Assembly (NCBI GenBank): GCA_017621755.1
Contig: JAGASL010000035.1
Coordinates: forward strand, 37,922 to 101,921
Origin: Clostridia bacterium
Lineage (GTDB): Bacteria > Bacillota > Clostridia > Oscillospirales > CAG-272
Reading direction: 5' to 3'
DNA length: 64,000 nt
Shown here: one piece after another, positions 28,514-37,436 of the stretch
How the letters are laid out: every line of letters begins with the position of its first letter
Position numbering within the stretch: the stretch's first letter is position 1
The notes under the pieces: model-generated
What the model saw: the letters and a program-made list of their open reading frames with translations, nothing else
Told to the model about the DNA's origin: nothing
Database searches by the model: none
Translations under genes and position numbers: made by a program

Positions 28514-29662
28514 TTATTTCGTCAACGTTTCCATCAGGTAATCGGCGTATTCGCGGCAGGTGGCGCCATCACGGTCGCCGGTCACGACCACGCGCTTCTC
28601 CCTTTCAGAGCAGGTGGTCAGCGCGCCGGCCAGGCGGTCGGCCTCTGCCGAGAGGCCAATGTGCGAAAGCAGCATCACGGCGGCACGCAGAATGCTTTCA
28701 GGGTTGGCATATTCGCCGATCCCCTCCTCGATCATGCGCGGGGCCGAGCCGTGAATGGCCTCAAACATAGCGTACTGGTCGCCCATGTTGGCGCTGCCGG
28801 CGGTGCCTACGCCGCCCTGGATCTGGGCTGCCTCGTCGGTGATGATATCACCGTAGAGGTTGGGCAGCAAAAAGACCTCAAAGCGGGAGCGAATCTTTTC
28901 ATTGACCAGGTTGGCGGTCATGATGTCGATATACCAATCCTCGGCCGTGATGCCGGGGTAATCCTTGGCTACCTCGTGGCAGATGGCAGAGAAGCTGCCG
29001 TCTGTCTTCTTCATAATATTGGCCTTGGTGACGATGGCCACGCTCGTTTTGCCGTTGTTTTTGGCGTATTCAAAGGCGGCGCGGGCAATACGGCGCGTGC
29101 CGGCCACGGTGGTGACCTTAAAATCCATCGCAAGACGCCCATTGATCTCAATGCCGCGGCTGCCAAGCACGTATTCCCCCTCGGTATTTTCACGGAAGAA
29201 GGTCCAATCAATGCCCTCGCTGGGGACGGTAACCGGGCGCACGTTGGCATATAGATCCAGCGCGCGGCGCATGGCAACGTTAGCGCTTTCCATGCTGCCA
29301 CCCTTGGGGGTGGTGGTGGGGCCCTTAAGCAGCACGTCACAGCTGCGAATGGCGGCCAGCGTATCATCCGGAATGGCCTTGCCGGTGGCCAGGCGGTTTT
29401 CAATGGTCAGACCCTCGATATCCACCAGCTCTACCCGGCCGCTTGCGATATGCGGCGCAAGCAAGAGCGCCAGCACGCGGCGTGCCTCGCGCATGATGAT
29501 GGGGCCAATGCCGTCACCATCCACCATGCCGATACGGATGTGGGGCATGCTTTGATAATCCTTTGGCGGCGGGGCCTTTTCCATCTCGCCCGTGCGGGCG
29601 ATCTGCTCGGTCAGCAGGGCGCGGAAGTCGGCTACCGCTCTTTCGATCTGTTCTGTCATCAT
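28514..29662 (-). CDS. icd: Isocitrate dehydrogenase
   Basis: Oxidative decarboxylation of isocitrate to 2-oxoglutarate. It has 382 residues, in the beta-decarboxylating dehydrogenase family. The substrate loop GGSMESANVAMRRALDLYAN gives S126, N128 and R132, matching Ser/Asn/Arg of bacterial isocitrate dehydrogenase and unlike the LeuB loop. Further signatures are ENTEGEYVLGSRG and FEAIHGSAPRM. NAD versus NADP use is not settled by eye. The ATG at 29662 follows AAAGGG. Last gene of the 2-oxoglutarate operon. Confidence 0.9.
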   Translation of the reverse strand: MMTEQIERAVADFRALLTEQIARTGEMEKAPPPKDYQSMPHIRIGMVDGDGIGPIIMREARRVLALLLAPHIASGRVELVDIEGLTIENRLATGKAIPDDTLAAIRSCDVLLKGPTTTPKGGSMESANVAMRRALDLYANVRPVTVPSEGIDWTFFRENTEGEYVLGSRGIEINGRLAMDFKVTTVAGTRRIARAAFEYAKNNGKTSVAIVTKANIMKKTDGSFSAICHEVAKDYPGITAEDWYIDIMTANLVNEKIRSRFEVFLLPNLYGDIITDEAAQIQGGVGTAGSANMGDQYAMFEAIHGSAPRMIEEGIGEYANPESILRAAVMLLSHIGLSAEADRLAGALTTCSEREKRVVVTGDRDGATCREYADYLMETLTK

Positions 29663-29681
29663 GTTGGGTATTCCCTTTCTT

Positions 29682-31619
29682 TTATGCGCGGTCGGGGCAT
29701 GCCTTGGTATAGGCCAGCAGGCCACCGAATTTCAAAATATCAGCCTGCCGCTCGGTAAAGGAGCAGGTAAGCGGAATGCGTGCACCGTTGGTTTCATCCA
29801 CCAGGGTCATCTCGCCACCGGCAAGCCCGGCGTGAACGCCGTCAATGCGGAGCTTGTCACCCTGCGCCAGCTTTTCGTAATCTGCCGGGTCACGGAAGGT
29901 GAGCGGCATGATGCCGGCGTTGATCAGGTTGGCAGCGTGGATGCGCGAAAAGCTCTTGGCTACCACAGCACGAATGCCAAGGTAGAGCGGCACCAGCGCA
30001 GCATGCTCACGCGAGGAGCCCTGGCCGTAGTTGCCGCCACCCACGATAATGCCCTCACCGGCGGCCTTGGCACGCTCGGCAAAGCTTTCGTCACACACCG
30101 CAAAGCAGAACTGCGAAAGATAGGGGATATTCGAGCGGTAGGGCAGGATCTTGGCTCCGGCCGGCATGATATGGTCGGTGGTGATGTTATCGCCCACCTT
30201 CAAGACCAGCTCGGCGGTCAGACTATCCCCTTGCGGACGGGCATCCGGGAATTTTTTGATGTTCGGGCCACGCAGCACCTCTACCGCAGCCGCCTGTTCG
30301 GCCGGGGCGGGGGGCAGGATGGCACTATCGTCAATGCGGAACGCCGCTGGCATAGTCACCTTCGGCATGCTGCCAAGCAGACGCGGATCGGTGATCTCGC
30401 CGGTCAGGGCGGCGGCTACGGCGCACTCAGGCGAGACAAGATAGACCTTGGCATCCTTGGTACCGCTGCGGCCTTCAAAATTGCGGTTGAAGGTACGCAG
30501 GCTCACACCGCCGGAATTGGGAGAGAAGCCCATGCCGATGCAGGGGCCGCAGGCACATTCCAGCACGCGGGCGCCGGCGGTGATCATATCGGTCAGCGCG
30601 CCACATTCTGCCAGCATGGCCAGCACCTGCTTTGAGCCGGGGGAGATGGAGAGGCTGACGCGGGGCGAAATGGTCTTGCCCTTCAACAGCGCTGCCACCT
30701 TCAGCATATCGTAAAGCGAGGAGTTGGTGCAGGAGCCAATGCAGACCTGATCTACCTTGGTGCCCTTCAGGCTGGAAACCGGCACCACGTTATCCGGCAT
30801 ATGCGGGCAGGCGATCAGCGGCTCAAGCGCCGACAGGTCGATATCGATAACGCGATCGTAAACGGCATCCGGGTCGGAGGAGAGCGGCGTATAGGCCTCT
30901 TCTCTGCCCTCGGCCGCGAGGAAGGCGCGGGTCGTTTCGTCAGAGGGGAAGATCGAGGTGGTAGCACCCAGCTCAGCACCCATATTGGTAATGGTAGCAC
31001 GCTCGGGAACCGAGAGACAGGCAACACCCTCGCCACCCCATTCCACGATCGAGCCAACGCCACCCTTGACGGAAAGAATGCGCAGCGCCTCTAAGCTGAC
31101 GTCCTTGGCGGTTACGAAATCGCGCAGCTTGCCGTGTAGGTTGATCTTGATCATCTTGGGCATGGTAATATGATAAGCACCGCCGCCCATGGCCACGGCC
31201 ACGTCCATACCGCCGGCGCCAAAGGCCAGCATACCGATACCGCCGCCGGTGGGGGTATGGCTATCTGAGCCGATCAGGGTCTTGCCCGGCACGCCAAAGC
31301 GCTCAAGATGCACCTGGTGGCAGATGCCGTTACCGGGTCTTGAAAAATAGATGCCGTATTTTTCAGCAACCGACTGAATGTAGCGATGGTCATCGGCATT
31401 CTCAAAGCCGGATTGCAGGGTGTTGTGGTCAATGTAGGCCACGCTGCGCTCGGTGCGCACCCGGTCAATGCCCATAGATTCAAGCTCTAAGTAGGCCATG
31501 GTGCCGGTGGCATCCTGCGTCAGGGTCTGGTCGATGCGCAGGGCAATATCGCTGCCGCGCGTTAAATCACCTTCTACCAGGTGCTGCTTGATAATTTTTT
31601 CTGCGATGGTAAGTCCCAT
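29682..31619 (-). CDS. acn: Aconitate hydratase
   Basis: Iron-sulfur isomerase, citrate to isocitrate. It has 645 residues, the shorter mitochondrial-like form common in anaerobic Firmicutes. Cluster ligands are C297 in IGSCTNSS and C357/C360 in CACGPCIGMG; substrate contacts lie in DSHTPTGGG (119-127) and the C-terminal swivel domain has NYGQGSSREHAAL. It starts four bases after the GntR stop and is 19 bases before icd. Confidence 0.94.
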   Translation of the reverse strand: MGLTIAEKIIKQHLVEGDLTRGSDIALRIDQTLTQDATGTMAYLELESMGIDRVRTERSVAYIDHNTLQSGFENADDHRYIQSVAEKYGIYFSRPGNGICHQVHLERFGVPGKTLIGSDSHTPTGGGIGMLAFGAGGMDVAVAMGGGAYHITMPKMIKINLHGKLRDFVTAKDVSLEALRILSVKGGVGSIVEWGGEGVACLSVPERATITNMGAELGATTSIFPSDETTRAFLAAEGREEAYTPLSSDPDAVYDRVIDIDLSALEPLIACPHMPDNVVPVSSLKGTKVDQVCIGSCTNSSLYDMLKVAALLKGKTISPRVSLSISPGSKQVLAMLAECGALTDMITAGARVLECACGPCIGMGFSPNSGGVSLRTFNRNFEGRSGTKDAKVYLVSPECAVAAALTGEITDPRLLGSMPKVTMPAAFRIDDSAILPPAPAEQAAAVEVLRGPNIKKFPDARPQGDSLTAELVLKVGDNITTDHIMPAGAKILPYRSNIPYLSQFCFAVCDESFAERAKAAGEGIIVGGGNYGQGSSREHAALVPLYLGIRAVVAKSFSRIHAANLINAGIMPLTFRDPADYEKLAQGDKLRIDGVHAGLAGGEMTLVDETNGARIPLTCSFTERQADILKFGGLLAYTKACPDRA

Positions 31620-31623
31620 GGTG

Positions 31624-32271
31624 TTACCCCTTCTTTTTCACGATATGGTTCATGGCGTTTTTCACGTGCGCGGTCATGGCGGCATCGGCTAAGGCAGCAT
31701 CGCCCGACATGATCGCATCATAGATCTCGCGGTGCTCACGCAGCGAGCTTTCAGCGCGGCTTTCATTCTGCACTGAGGCCTTGCGGAATTTCTGCACCTT
31801 TTTATGCAGGGGCAGCAGCGCGTCATACAGCACCATGCTGCCACTCATGCGATAGACCAGCTCGTGAAAGCGACTATCCATAAATTTAATATGATCGGCA
31901 TCCCGCCGGCCAACGTAGTATTCCTGTAGCTCCAGCGCCTCTAAGAGCTCCCCAGCCTCGGGCGCTTCCTTACGCTTGGCTGCCGCCGCGGCTGCCATGC
32001 CCTCAATACGCAGGCGGATGGCATAGATATCGCAAATATCCTTCTCTGTCACGCCAAGCACCAGAATCCCCTTTGAAGAAAGCTCTACAATGTGCTCCTG
32101 CTCTAAGCGGCGAAGCGCCTCGCGCACCGGGGTACGGCTTACACCCAGATCCTCGGTCAAGCGGGCCTCTGTCAGCAGCTCGCCAGGCTGATATTTACCG
32201 CCAAGGATCTCACCCTCTAACCGCTCAAAGACCTGATCGGCCAAGGAAATCGTTTTATGCTGTTCCATCAT
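31624..32271 (-). CDS. GntR-family (FCD/FadR-type) regulator
   Basis: Transcriptional regulator of 215 residues. N-terminal winged helix (about 10-72, with LTEDLGVSRTPVREALRRLE) and C-terminal all-helical FCD effector domain (about 80-205) with metal-type residues such as HELVY and REHREIYDAI. It lies inside the citrate synthase-aconitase-IDH operon, so it most likely controls that operon and itself, perhaps in response to a carboxylate. AAAGGAG precedes the ATG. Confidence 0.92.
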   Translation of the reverse strand: MMEQHKTISLADQVFERLEGEILGGKYQPGELLTEARLTEDLGVSRTPVREALRRLEQEHIVELSSKGILVLGVTEKDICDIYAIRLRIEGMAAAAAAKRKEAPEAGELLEALELQEYYVGRRDADHIKFMDSRFHELVYRMSGSMVLYDALLPLHKKVQKFRKASVQNESRAESSLREHREIYDAIMSGDAALADAAMTAHVKNAMNHIVKKKG

Positions 32272-32283
32272 GCTGCTCCTTTC

Positions 32284-33645
32284 TTATACACCACCAAGCG
32301 CCTTGATCTTTTCATCCAGCTCGCCGGGCGAGAGCGCCGTTTGGCGGCCGCCGGCATACTCGCTATCGATCCATTCCTTCAGCTTGACCACCAGGTCGGC
32401 ACGCTTATCAACCATGCGCTCGGGTGGCAGCTCGTAATACTCGTTGATCCAGTAGGCAATGCCGGCCAGGCCCGAGGCCTTGCCGATCATGACCGAGGGC
32501 TTTTTACCAAGGATCTTTTCGGTATCGAAGATATTGTAGATCTCTTTATCCTTCAAAAGGCCGTCGGCATGGATGCCGGCACGGGTCATATTGAAGCTCT
32601 TGCCCACAAACGGGGTCATCGGCGGCACCTGGTAGCCGATCTCGTTTTTGAAATAATTGGCAATGTCGGTGATGGCGGTGGTATCCATACCGTCAAGCGA
32701 GCCGCGCAGCGAGGCATATTCAAAGATCATGGCCTCCAGCGGGATGTTACCCGTTCTCTCGCCAATGCCAAGCAGCGAGCAGTTTACGGCGGCGGCACCG
32801 TAGAGCCAGGCGGTGGTTGCGTTGGCCACGGCCTTATAGAAATCGTTATGCCCGTGCCATTCCAGCATTTCGCTGGGCACGTCGGAATAGTGCTGCAGGC
32901 CGTAGATAATACCGGGCACGCTACGCGGCAGCGCAACCTCGGTATACGGCACGCCGTAGCCCATGGTGTCGCAGGCGCGAATCTTGACCGGAATGCCGGC
33001 ATCCTCAGCCATCTCTGTCAGCTCGTTGACAAAGGGTACGACAAAGCCGTAGAAATCAGCACGGGTGATATCCTCTAAGTGGCAGCGCGGCATAACGCCG
33101 GCCTCAAAAGCATCGGCCACTGCGGCTAGATAATGGTTCATGCATTCCCGGCGGGTCATCTTCATCTTCTTAAAGATGTGATAATCGCTGCAGGAGACTA
33201 AAATACCCGTTTCACGAATGCCAAGGTCGCGAACCAGCTTAAAATCCTCTTTGCTGGCGCGGATCCAGGTCGTGATCTCTGGAAAGCGGAGGCCAAGCTC
33301 CTGGCAGCGGGCGATCGCTTCGCGATCCTTTTCGCTATATACGAAAAATTCGGTCTGGCGGATGATGCCGTAGGGGCCACCGAGACGGGACATCAGCTTA
33401 TACAGCTCAACGATCTGCTCGACCGTATAAGGCTCTACCGATTGCTGCCCATCACGGAAGGAGGTGTCGGTGATCCATATATCCTTGGGCATACCGATCG
33501 GCACGCGGCGATGGTTAAAGGCCACACGCGGCACGTCGGTATACGGGTAAATATCCCGATACAGGTTCGGCTCTGCCACGTCCTGCAGGGAATACTTATA
33601 GCTCTTTTGCTCTAACAAATTCGTATTAGAAGATATCTCCAGCAT
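32284..33645 (-). CDS. Probable Re-citrate synthase (DRE-TIM metallolyase)
   Basis: Condenses acetyl-CoA and oxaloacetate to citrate with Re-face stereochemistry, the form known from Clostridium kluyveri and other anaerobes that lack the common Si-enzyme. It has 453 residues. The DRE-TIM core shows ITDTSFRDGQQS (D60, R64, D65, Q67) and metal ligands H264 and H266 in EWHGHNDF. It differs clearly from the LeuA in this window. Aconitase and isocitrate dehydrogenase in the same operon argue for citrate rather than homocitrate or isopropylmalate. The ATG at 33645 has AAAGGAAG upstream. Confidence 0.85.
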   Translation of the reverse strand: MLEISSNTNLLEQKSYKYSLQDVAEPNLYRDIYPYTDVPRVAFNHRRVPIGMPKDIWITDTSFRDGQQSVEPYTVEQIVELYKLMSRLGGPYGIIRQTEFFVYSEKDREAIARCQELGLRFPEITTWIRASKEDFKLVRDLGIRETGILVSCSDYHIFKKMKMTRRECMNHYLAAVADAFEAGVMPRCHLEDITRADFYGFVVPFVNELTEMAEDAGIPVKIRACDTMGYGVPYTEVALPRSVPGIIYGLQHYSDVPSEMLEWHGHNDFYKAVANATTAWLYGAAAVNCSLLGIGERTGNIPLEAMIFEYASLRGSLDGMDTTAITDIANYFKNEIGYQVPPMTPFVGKSFNMTRAGIHADGLLKDKEIYNIFDTEKILGKKPSVMIGKASGLAGIAYWINEYYELPPERMVDKRADLVVKLKEWIDSEYAGGRQTALSPGELDEKIKALGGV

Positions 33646-33672
33646 TGTTCTCTTCCTTTCGTGCTGTATGGA

Positions 33673-33680
33673 TGTATACA
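33673..33680. promoter_or_regulatory. Candidate GntR operator at the citrate synthase promoter
   Basis: Palindrome TGTATACA directly downstream of the -10, within ATTGTATACAT; a further GTATGG half-site lies to its left. FCD-type GntR regulators often bind sites with a GTATAC-like core. Binding by the operon-encoded regulator is inference. Confidence 0.5.
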
Positions 33681-33709
33681 ATTATACGCATTTTTTTCAA
33701 AAAAGTCAA
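33681..33709 (-). promoter_or_regulatory. Promoter of the citrate synthase operon
   Basis: Leftward TTGACT (33709-33704), 17-base spacer, TATAAT (33686-33681), close to consensus. Confidence 0.85.
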
Positions 33710-33833
33710 GTGTTTTTGCAAAAAAACGATCTTGTATCCGTCAAAAAATGTGGGTATATATCCATCATTTTCCGTCAAAATGACGAAAAATGAATATTCT
33801 TGCTTTTTTGTTGCATTTTTTGTCACAAACCAC

Positions 33834-33862
33834 TTGCATTTTACGCGCAATCGTGCTATAAT
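33834..33862 (+). promoter_or_regulatory. Promoter of the glycine riboswitch/symporter unit
   Basis: TTGCAT (33834-33839), 17-base spacer, TATAAT (33857-33862). Confidence 0.8.
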
Positions 33863-33892
33863 ATCAGCGTTAAAAACAAAATATGCTATGTG

Positions 33893-34055
33893 ACGCATGC
33901 AGGAAAAGGCGAAAGCCGCCGAAGGAGTAACGCTCTCAGGTGCCGAAGGGTAAGACTGTATGCCGATAGCGCTCCGGAGAAATCCATATTCTTGGGTGCC
34001 GAAGGTGCAAGGCGAAAGCCAAAACTCTCAGGCAAAAGGACGGAGGTTCAACAAA
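33893..34055 (+). promoter_or_regulatory. Tandem glycine riboswitch
   Basis: Two glycine aptamer cores in series: GCCGAAGGAGTAA with CTCTCAGG (33917-33940), then GCCGAAGGTGCAAGGCG with CTCTCAGGCAAAAGGACGG (33998-34043). The repeated CCGAAGG...CTCTCAGG pattern is diagnostic. Forty-five bases later comes a strong terminator, then an amino acid symporter, so glycine should control transcription read-through. Whether ligand turns it on or off is not decided by inspection. Confidence 0.93.
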
Positions 34056-34099
34056 TGCGGTGGCATGAGAATGCCCCCGTTTGCTGTTTCTGTTTTCCG

Positions 34100-34130
34100 G
34101 AGTTAAACGCCTGGCGTTTAACTCTTTTTT
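34100..34130 (+). terminator. Expression-platform terminator of the glycine riboswitch
   Basis: Perfect 11-bp stem GAGTTAAACGC (34100-34110) and GCGTTTAACTC (34114-34124), three-base loop, then six T. It lies between the aptamers and the symporter start. Confidence 0.9.
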
Positions 34131-34165
34131 GTTTTTTTCAAATACTTTTTTATAAGGAGAATGCT

Positions 34166-35674
34166 ATGGAAGCGTTTTTCAACGCGTTGACAACCGCGGT
34201 AAACTTTGTCAATGACAACATCCTTTGGGGCATCCCCATGATCCTCATCATCCTGGGTGCGGGTATCTTTATGACCATCCGTACCAGGTTCCTGCAGGTG
34301 CGTCGCTTTGGCGTATCGGTCTCTACCACCATCGTGCCTACCGTCAAGGAAATGGTGCACGGCAAAAAGCACGCCAAGAATAAGAGGGAAAAGAGCATTT
34401 CGCAGTTTGAGGCCTTTTCCTCTGCCATTGCCGGTACGGTTGGCACGGGTAACATCGTGGGTGTTGCCGGCGCTATGCTTTCCGGTGGCCCCGGTGCCGT
34501 ATTTTGGATGTGGGTTTCTGCCTTCTTTGGCCTGGTGACCAACTATTCTGAGAACGTGCTGGGTCTTTACTACCGCAAAAAGGATAAAGACGGCAACTTC
34601 TCCGGCGGCCCGATGTACTACATTGAAAACGGCCTGGGCTGGAAGCCGCTTGCCAAGGTTTTTGCCCTGTGCTGCACGCTGGCAGCCGTGGGTATGGGCA
34701 TGGTACAGGTCAACTCGATCTCCGGCACCATTCAGACCGCTGTCACCTCTGATCCGAACACCCGCATGATCGTTGCCTGGATCGTTGGTATTACCGTATT
34801 CGCGCTGACCGCGCTGATCGTTATCGGCGGTATTCAGCGTATCGGTAAGGTTGCCTCGATGATCGTACCCTTTATGGTGCTACTCTTCATCATCATGGCG
34901 CTGATCATTCTGGGCATCAAATTCACGGCCATTCCCGCCGCGTTTGCCATGATCTTTGAGGGTGCCTTCAGCTTCAAGGCGGTTGCCGGCGGCTTCCTTG
35001 GCTATACCATTATGATGGCTATGCGCTACGGCTTTGCCCGCGGCATTTTCTCGAACGAGGCAGGCCTTGGCTCTTCGGTTATCGCGCACTCGGCCTCTGA
35101 CACCAAGGAGCCGGTTAAGCAGGGCCTTTGGGGCATCTTTGAGGTATTCCTTGATACCTTTGTTGTCTGCACGCTGACCGCGCTGACCCTGCTGACCACC
35201 GGCGCTTACGATTTTGCGAACTTCCTTGGTATCACGGCAGATAAGAATGCCGTTGCCATTTCGGCCTTTGAAGCAAACTTTGGTACGTTTGGCACGGTCG
35301 TATTCGCCACCATTCTTCCCCTGTTTGCCTTTACCACCGTGCTTGCCTGGTCCTACTACGGTGAAAAGGCAGCCGAGTACCTTTTTGGCAGCAAAAAGGG
35401 CGGCCTGGCCTTTAAGATCGTATACGTGCTGCTGCTGATCGTGGGTGCCGTTACCAGCTCTGCCTTCGTATGGGCGCTGGACGATATGTTCAACGCGATG
35501 ATGGCCATTCCCAACCTGATCGGCGTGATCGGCCTTTCCGGCGTGGTTGTCAAGGTATCGAAAAACTACTTTGACAGAAGAGCGGGTAAGGACGTAGAGC
35601 CGATGCTCTCTGCCTACCCCGAGCTGAACGAGGAGTTCAAGAAAGAGATTTCTGAAGCTTCTGACGAGAACTAA
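34166..35674 (+). CDS. Sodium/alanine (glycine) symporter, AgcS family
   Basis: Cation-coupled importer of alanine and/or glycine, 502 residues with about ten or eleven membrane helices. The family signature SAIAGTVGTGNIVGVAGAM and GPGAVFWMWVSAFFG lie in the first third; a second conserved block is FARGIFSNEAGLGSSVIAHS. AAGGAGA lies five bases before the ATG at 34166. The glycine riboswitch upstream makes glycine the most likely physiological substrate. Transcribed alone. Confidence 0.92.
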   Translation: MEAFFNALTTAVNFVNDNILWGIPMILIILGAGIFMTIRTRFLQVRRFGVSVSTTIVPTVKEMVHGKKHAKNKREKSISQFEAFSSAIAGTVGTGNIVGVAGAMLSGGPGAVFWMWVSAFFGLVTNYSENVLGLYYRKKDKDGNFSGGPMYYIENGLGWKPLAKVFALCCTLAAVGMGMVQVNSISGTIQTAVTSDPNTRMIVAWIVGITVFALTALIVIGGIQRIGKVASMIVPFMVLLFIIMALIILGIKFTAIPAAFAMIFEGAFSFKAVAGGFLGYTIMMAMRYGFARGIFSNEAGLGSSVIAHSASDTKEPVKQGLWGIFEVFLDTFVVCTLTALTLLTTGAYDFANFLGITADKNAVAISAFEANFGTFGTVVFATILPLFAFTTVLAWSYYGEKAAEYLFGSKKGGLAFKIVYVLLLIVGAVTSSAFVWALDDMFNAMMAIPNLIGVIGLSGVVVKVSKNYFDRRAGKDVEPMLSAYPELNEEFKKEISEASDEN

Positions 35675-35680
35675 AGCACA

Positions 35681-35717
35681 AAAAAAGAAGCCGGCTCGCA
35701 GAGTCGGCTTCTTTTTT
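35681..35717. terminator. Bidirectional terminator, symporter / GH36
   Basis: AAAAAAGAAGCCG and CGGCTTCTTTTTT with an inner G-U pair and CTC/GAG around a GCA loop. It serves both convergent units. Confidence 0.88.
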
Positions 35718-35720
35718 ACG

Positions 35721-37436
35721 TCATGGCGTCAGCTTGATAAACGCATAACAACGCGGCGAGGAGAAGGTGGCACGTACTGCCCCATCCTCTACCGTCAGGG
35801 AAACATCACCGTTTGACGAAAGTACAACCGCACGGCTGCCTGTCTTGACGGGCGCGCGGAAGGTAACGGTATCTTCCACTGTTACCTCGCGGAACAGGAG
35901 CAGATAGGTCGCTCTCCCCCCTTCGTTCACCACAAAGCCACTAAAGGCACGGCCATTTGGCAGGTCGCCAATCGGAAGAACATCCTTGCCTACAAAGTCG
36001 GCGCGGCATTGCTGCCAGATCTGAATCAGCGGCACAAGCGTCTCTTGCTGCTCCGCTGACAAGAACTGCATCTCCATCCAAAAGAGTGGATTAGCAAGCA
36101 TAACCGTGGCAAAAAGATAGTCTATGGTATAACGAGATGGTGCAAAGGGATCCCCCGCCGAATAAGACTCTTGGTTCAAGGCCGGGTTAATCAGCTCAAA
36201 CTGAAACTTATCGGTCGGTAAATACCGCCCCAGCATCCACAAATTTCGCAACACACGGTGCGGATAGGCATTGCCCGATTTGGTATACCGGTTTTCAACA
36301 AACACAGTACCGTATTCGTGGCCGCAAAGGTACTTCAGGCGCGGATCTCTCGTTACGTCCAGCTGCACATCAACATCATCGCCGAAGGCGTATACCTCTG
36401 CCAGCAGCTCACGCATTTTGTCGCAATCTATACGATCATGGATCCAAAACATATCCAGCTTGAAAAAACGGATTCCCCATTCCTCATAGGCGCGGCGAAG
36501 AATGGTTTTATCCCGCTCAAGCAACGCAAAATGGTCATGCGAATCGGGGGCAAACCACATACCGACACGCACACCGCGCGCGGCAGCATAGTCGGTCACA
36601 TACCGCATGCCGTGTGGAAATTTTTCAGCCGATGGCTCCCAAAAATTCCCGCGGAAGCAACGCCGCCTGTTCTCATCAAGGATTGCGGGATCACCTGTGC
36701 AGCCCGTCTGCCATCCGTCATCGATCTGAACGATATCCACGCCTAGGCGTTCTGCCATGTCGATCTCCCGCAGAACAAATTCCTCGCATACGCGGCTGTA
36801 TCCATTGCAGTCTCCCCACGTATTGGACATGGCAAGCAAGGATGGGCGATGGCAGGTATGGCGGTAATATGCGCGGCACATAGCCTCACATTCGCCACGC
36901 CGGCAAAAACCGACGGAAATGGCATATCCGCCATTTTGAACCTGCACCGCACCGTGCCGGACAGTGACAGCCGTTTCTTGATATTCGGGCGCCTCTGAAA
37001 CAATTACAATCGCGCGATCAGATTCCATATCCTCCAAAAAGAAGATCTCCCCATGCAGGACAGGCATATTACGCGCGAACATATAATAACTGTTTTCTGT
37101 CGTGCGCGTGTCATAATCATCTGAAAAGGCGTACAGCATAATCGTACGTGCCCCCCAATGCTCACCCTCTAGGGTCAGCAAGCATTCTTCTTGATAAGAG
37201 GGCATCCATACAAAGGGGATATCCGGCCAAAGACCAAAGCGACGCTCGTGCCCGTCGACCATGCCGACGGTGAACAGCAGATGCGGCGCGGTGCGGCCGG
37301 GCGCCCGCTCCTCTACCCGCAGAAGGGCAGATGCCCCCTGTACCTCATATGTCAAAACCTCATTTTGCAGGATCAGGGTGTTGTCTGCTAATGTATAATG
37401 GCAGATTTCCTTCAAATTCTTCACGGCAAACCTCAT
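35721..37436 (-). CDS. GH36-like alpha-galactosidase
   Basis: Clan GH-D glycoside hydrolase, 571 residues, without signal peptide. An N-terminal beta-sandwich (about 1-190) leads to a TIM barrel with VQIDDGWQ (236-243), GMWFAPDSH and the nucleophile D328 in FFKLDMFW; a C-terminal beta domain follows. The usual acid/base Asp in a SD-type motif is not obvious; FVENRYTKSG (379-388) occupies the region. Last gene of the sialidase-NanA operon, with its ATG overlapping the nanA stop. Alpha-galactoside specificity is likely but not certain. Confidence 0.82.
   Translation of the reverse strand: MRFAVKNLKEICHYTLADNTLILQNEVLTYEVQGASALLRVEERAPGRTAPHLLFTVGMVDGHERRFGLWPDIPFVWMPSYQEECLLTLEGEHWGARTIMLYAFSDDYDTRTTENSYYMFARNMPVLHGEIFFLEDMESDRAIVIVSEAPEYQETAVTVRHGAVQVQNGGYAISVGFCRRGECEAMCRAYYRHTCHRPSLLAMSNTWGDCNGYSRVCEEFVLREIDMAERLGVDIVQIDDGWQTGCTGDPAILDENRRRCFRGNFWEPSAEKFPHGMRYVTDYAAARGVRVGMWFAPDSHDHFALLERDKTILRRAYEEWGIRFFKLDMFWIHDRIDCDKMRELLAEVYAFGDDVDVQLDVTRDPRLKYLCGHEYGTVFVENRYTKSGNAYPHRVLRNLWMLGRYLPTDKFQFELINPALNQESYSAGDPFAPSRYTIDYLFATVMLANPLFWMEMQFLSAEQQETLVPLIQIWQQCRADFVGKDVLPIGDLPNGRAFSGFVVNEGGRATYLLLFREVTVEDTVTFRAPVKTGSRAVVLSSNGDVSLTVEDGAVRATFSSPRCYAFIKLTP

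Noticed and set aside
32284..33645. Second leuA or homocitrate synthase
   Set aside because: The DRE-TIM core is shared, but the sequence differs strongly from LeuA here, lacks the C-terminal LeuA regulatory domain and sits with aconitase and isocitrate dehydrogenase.
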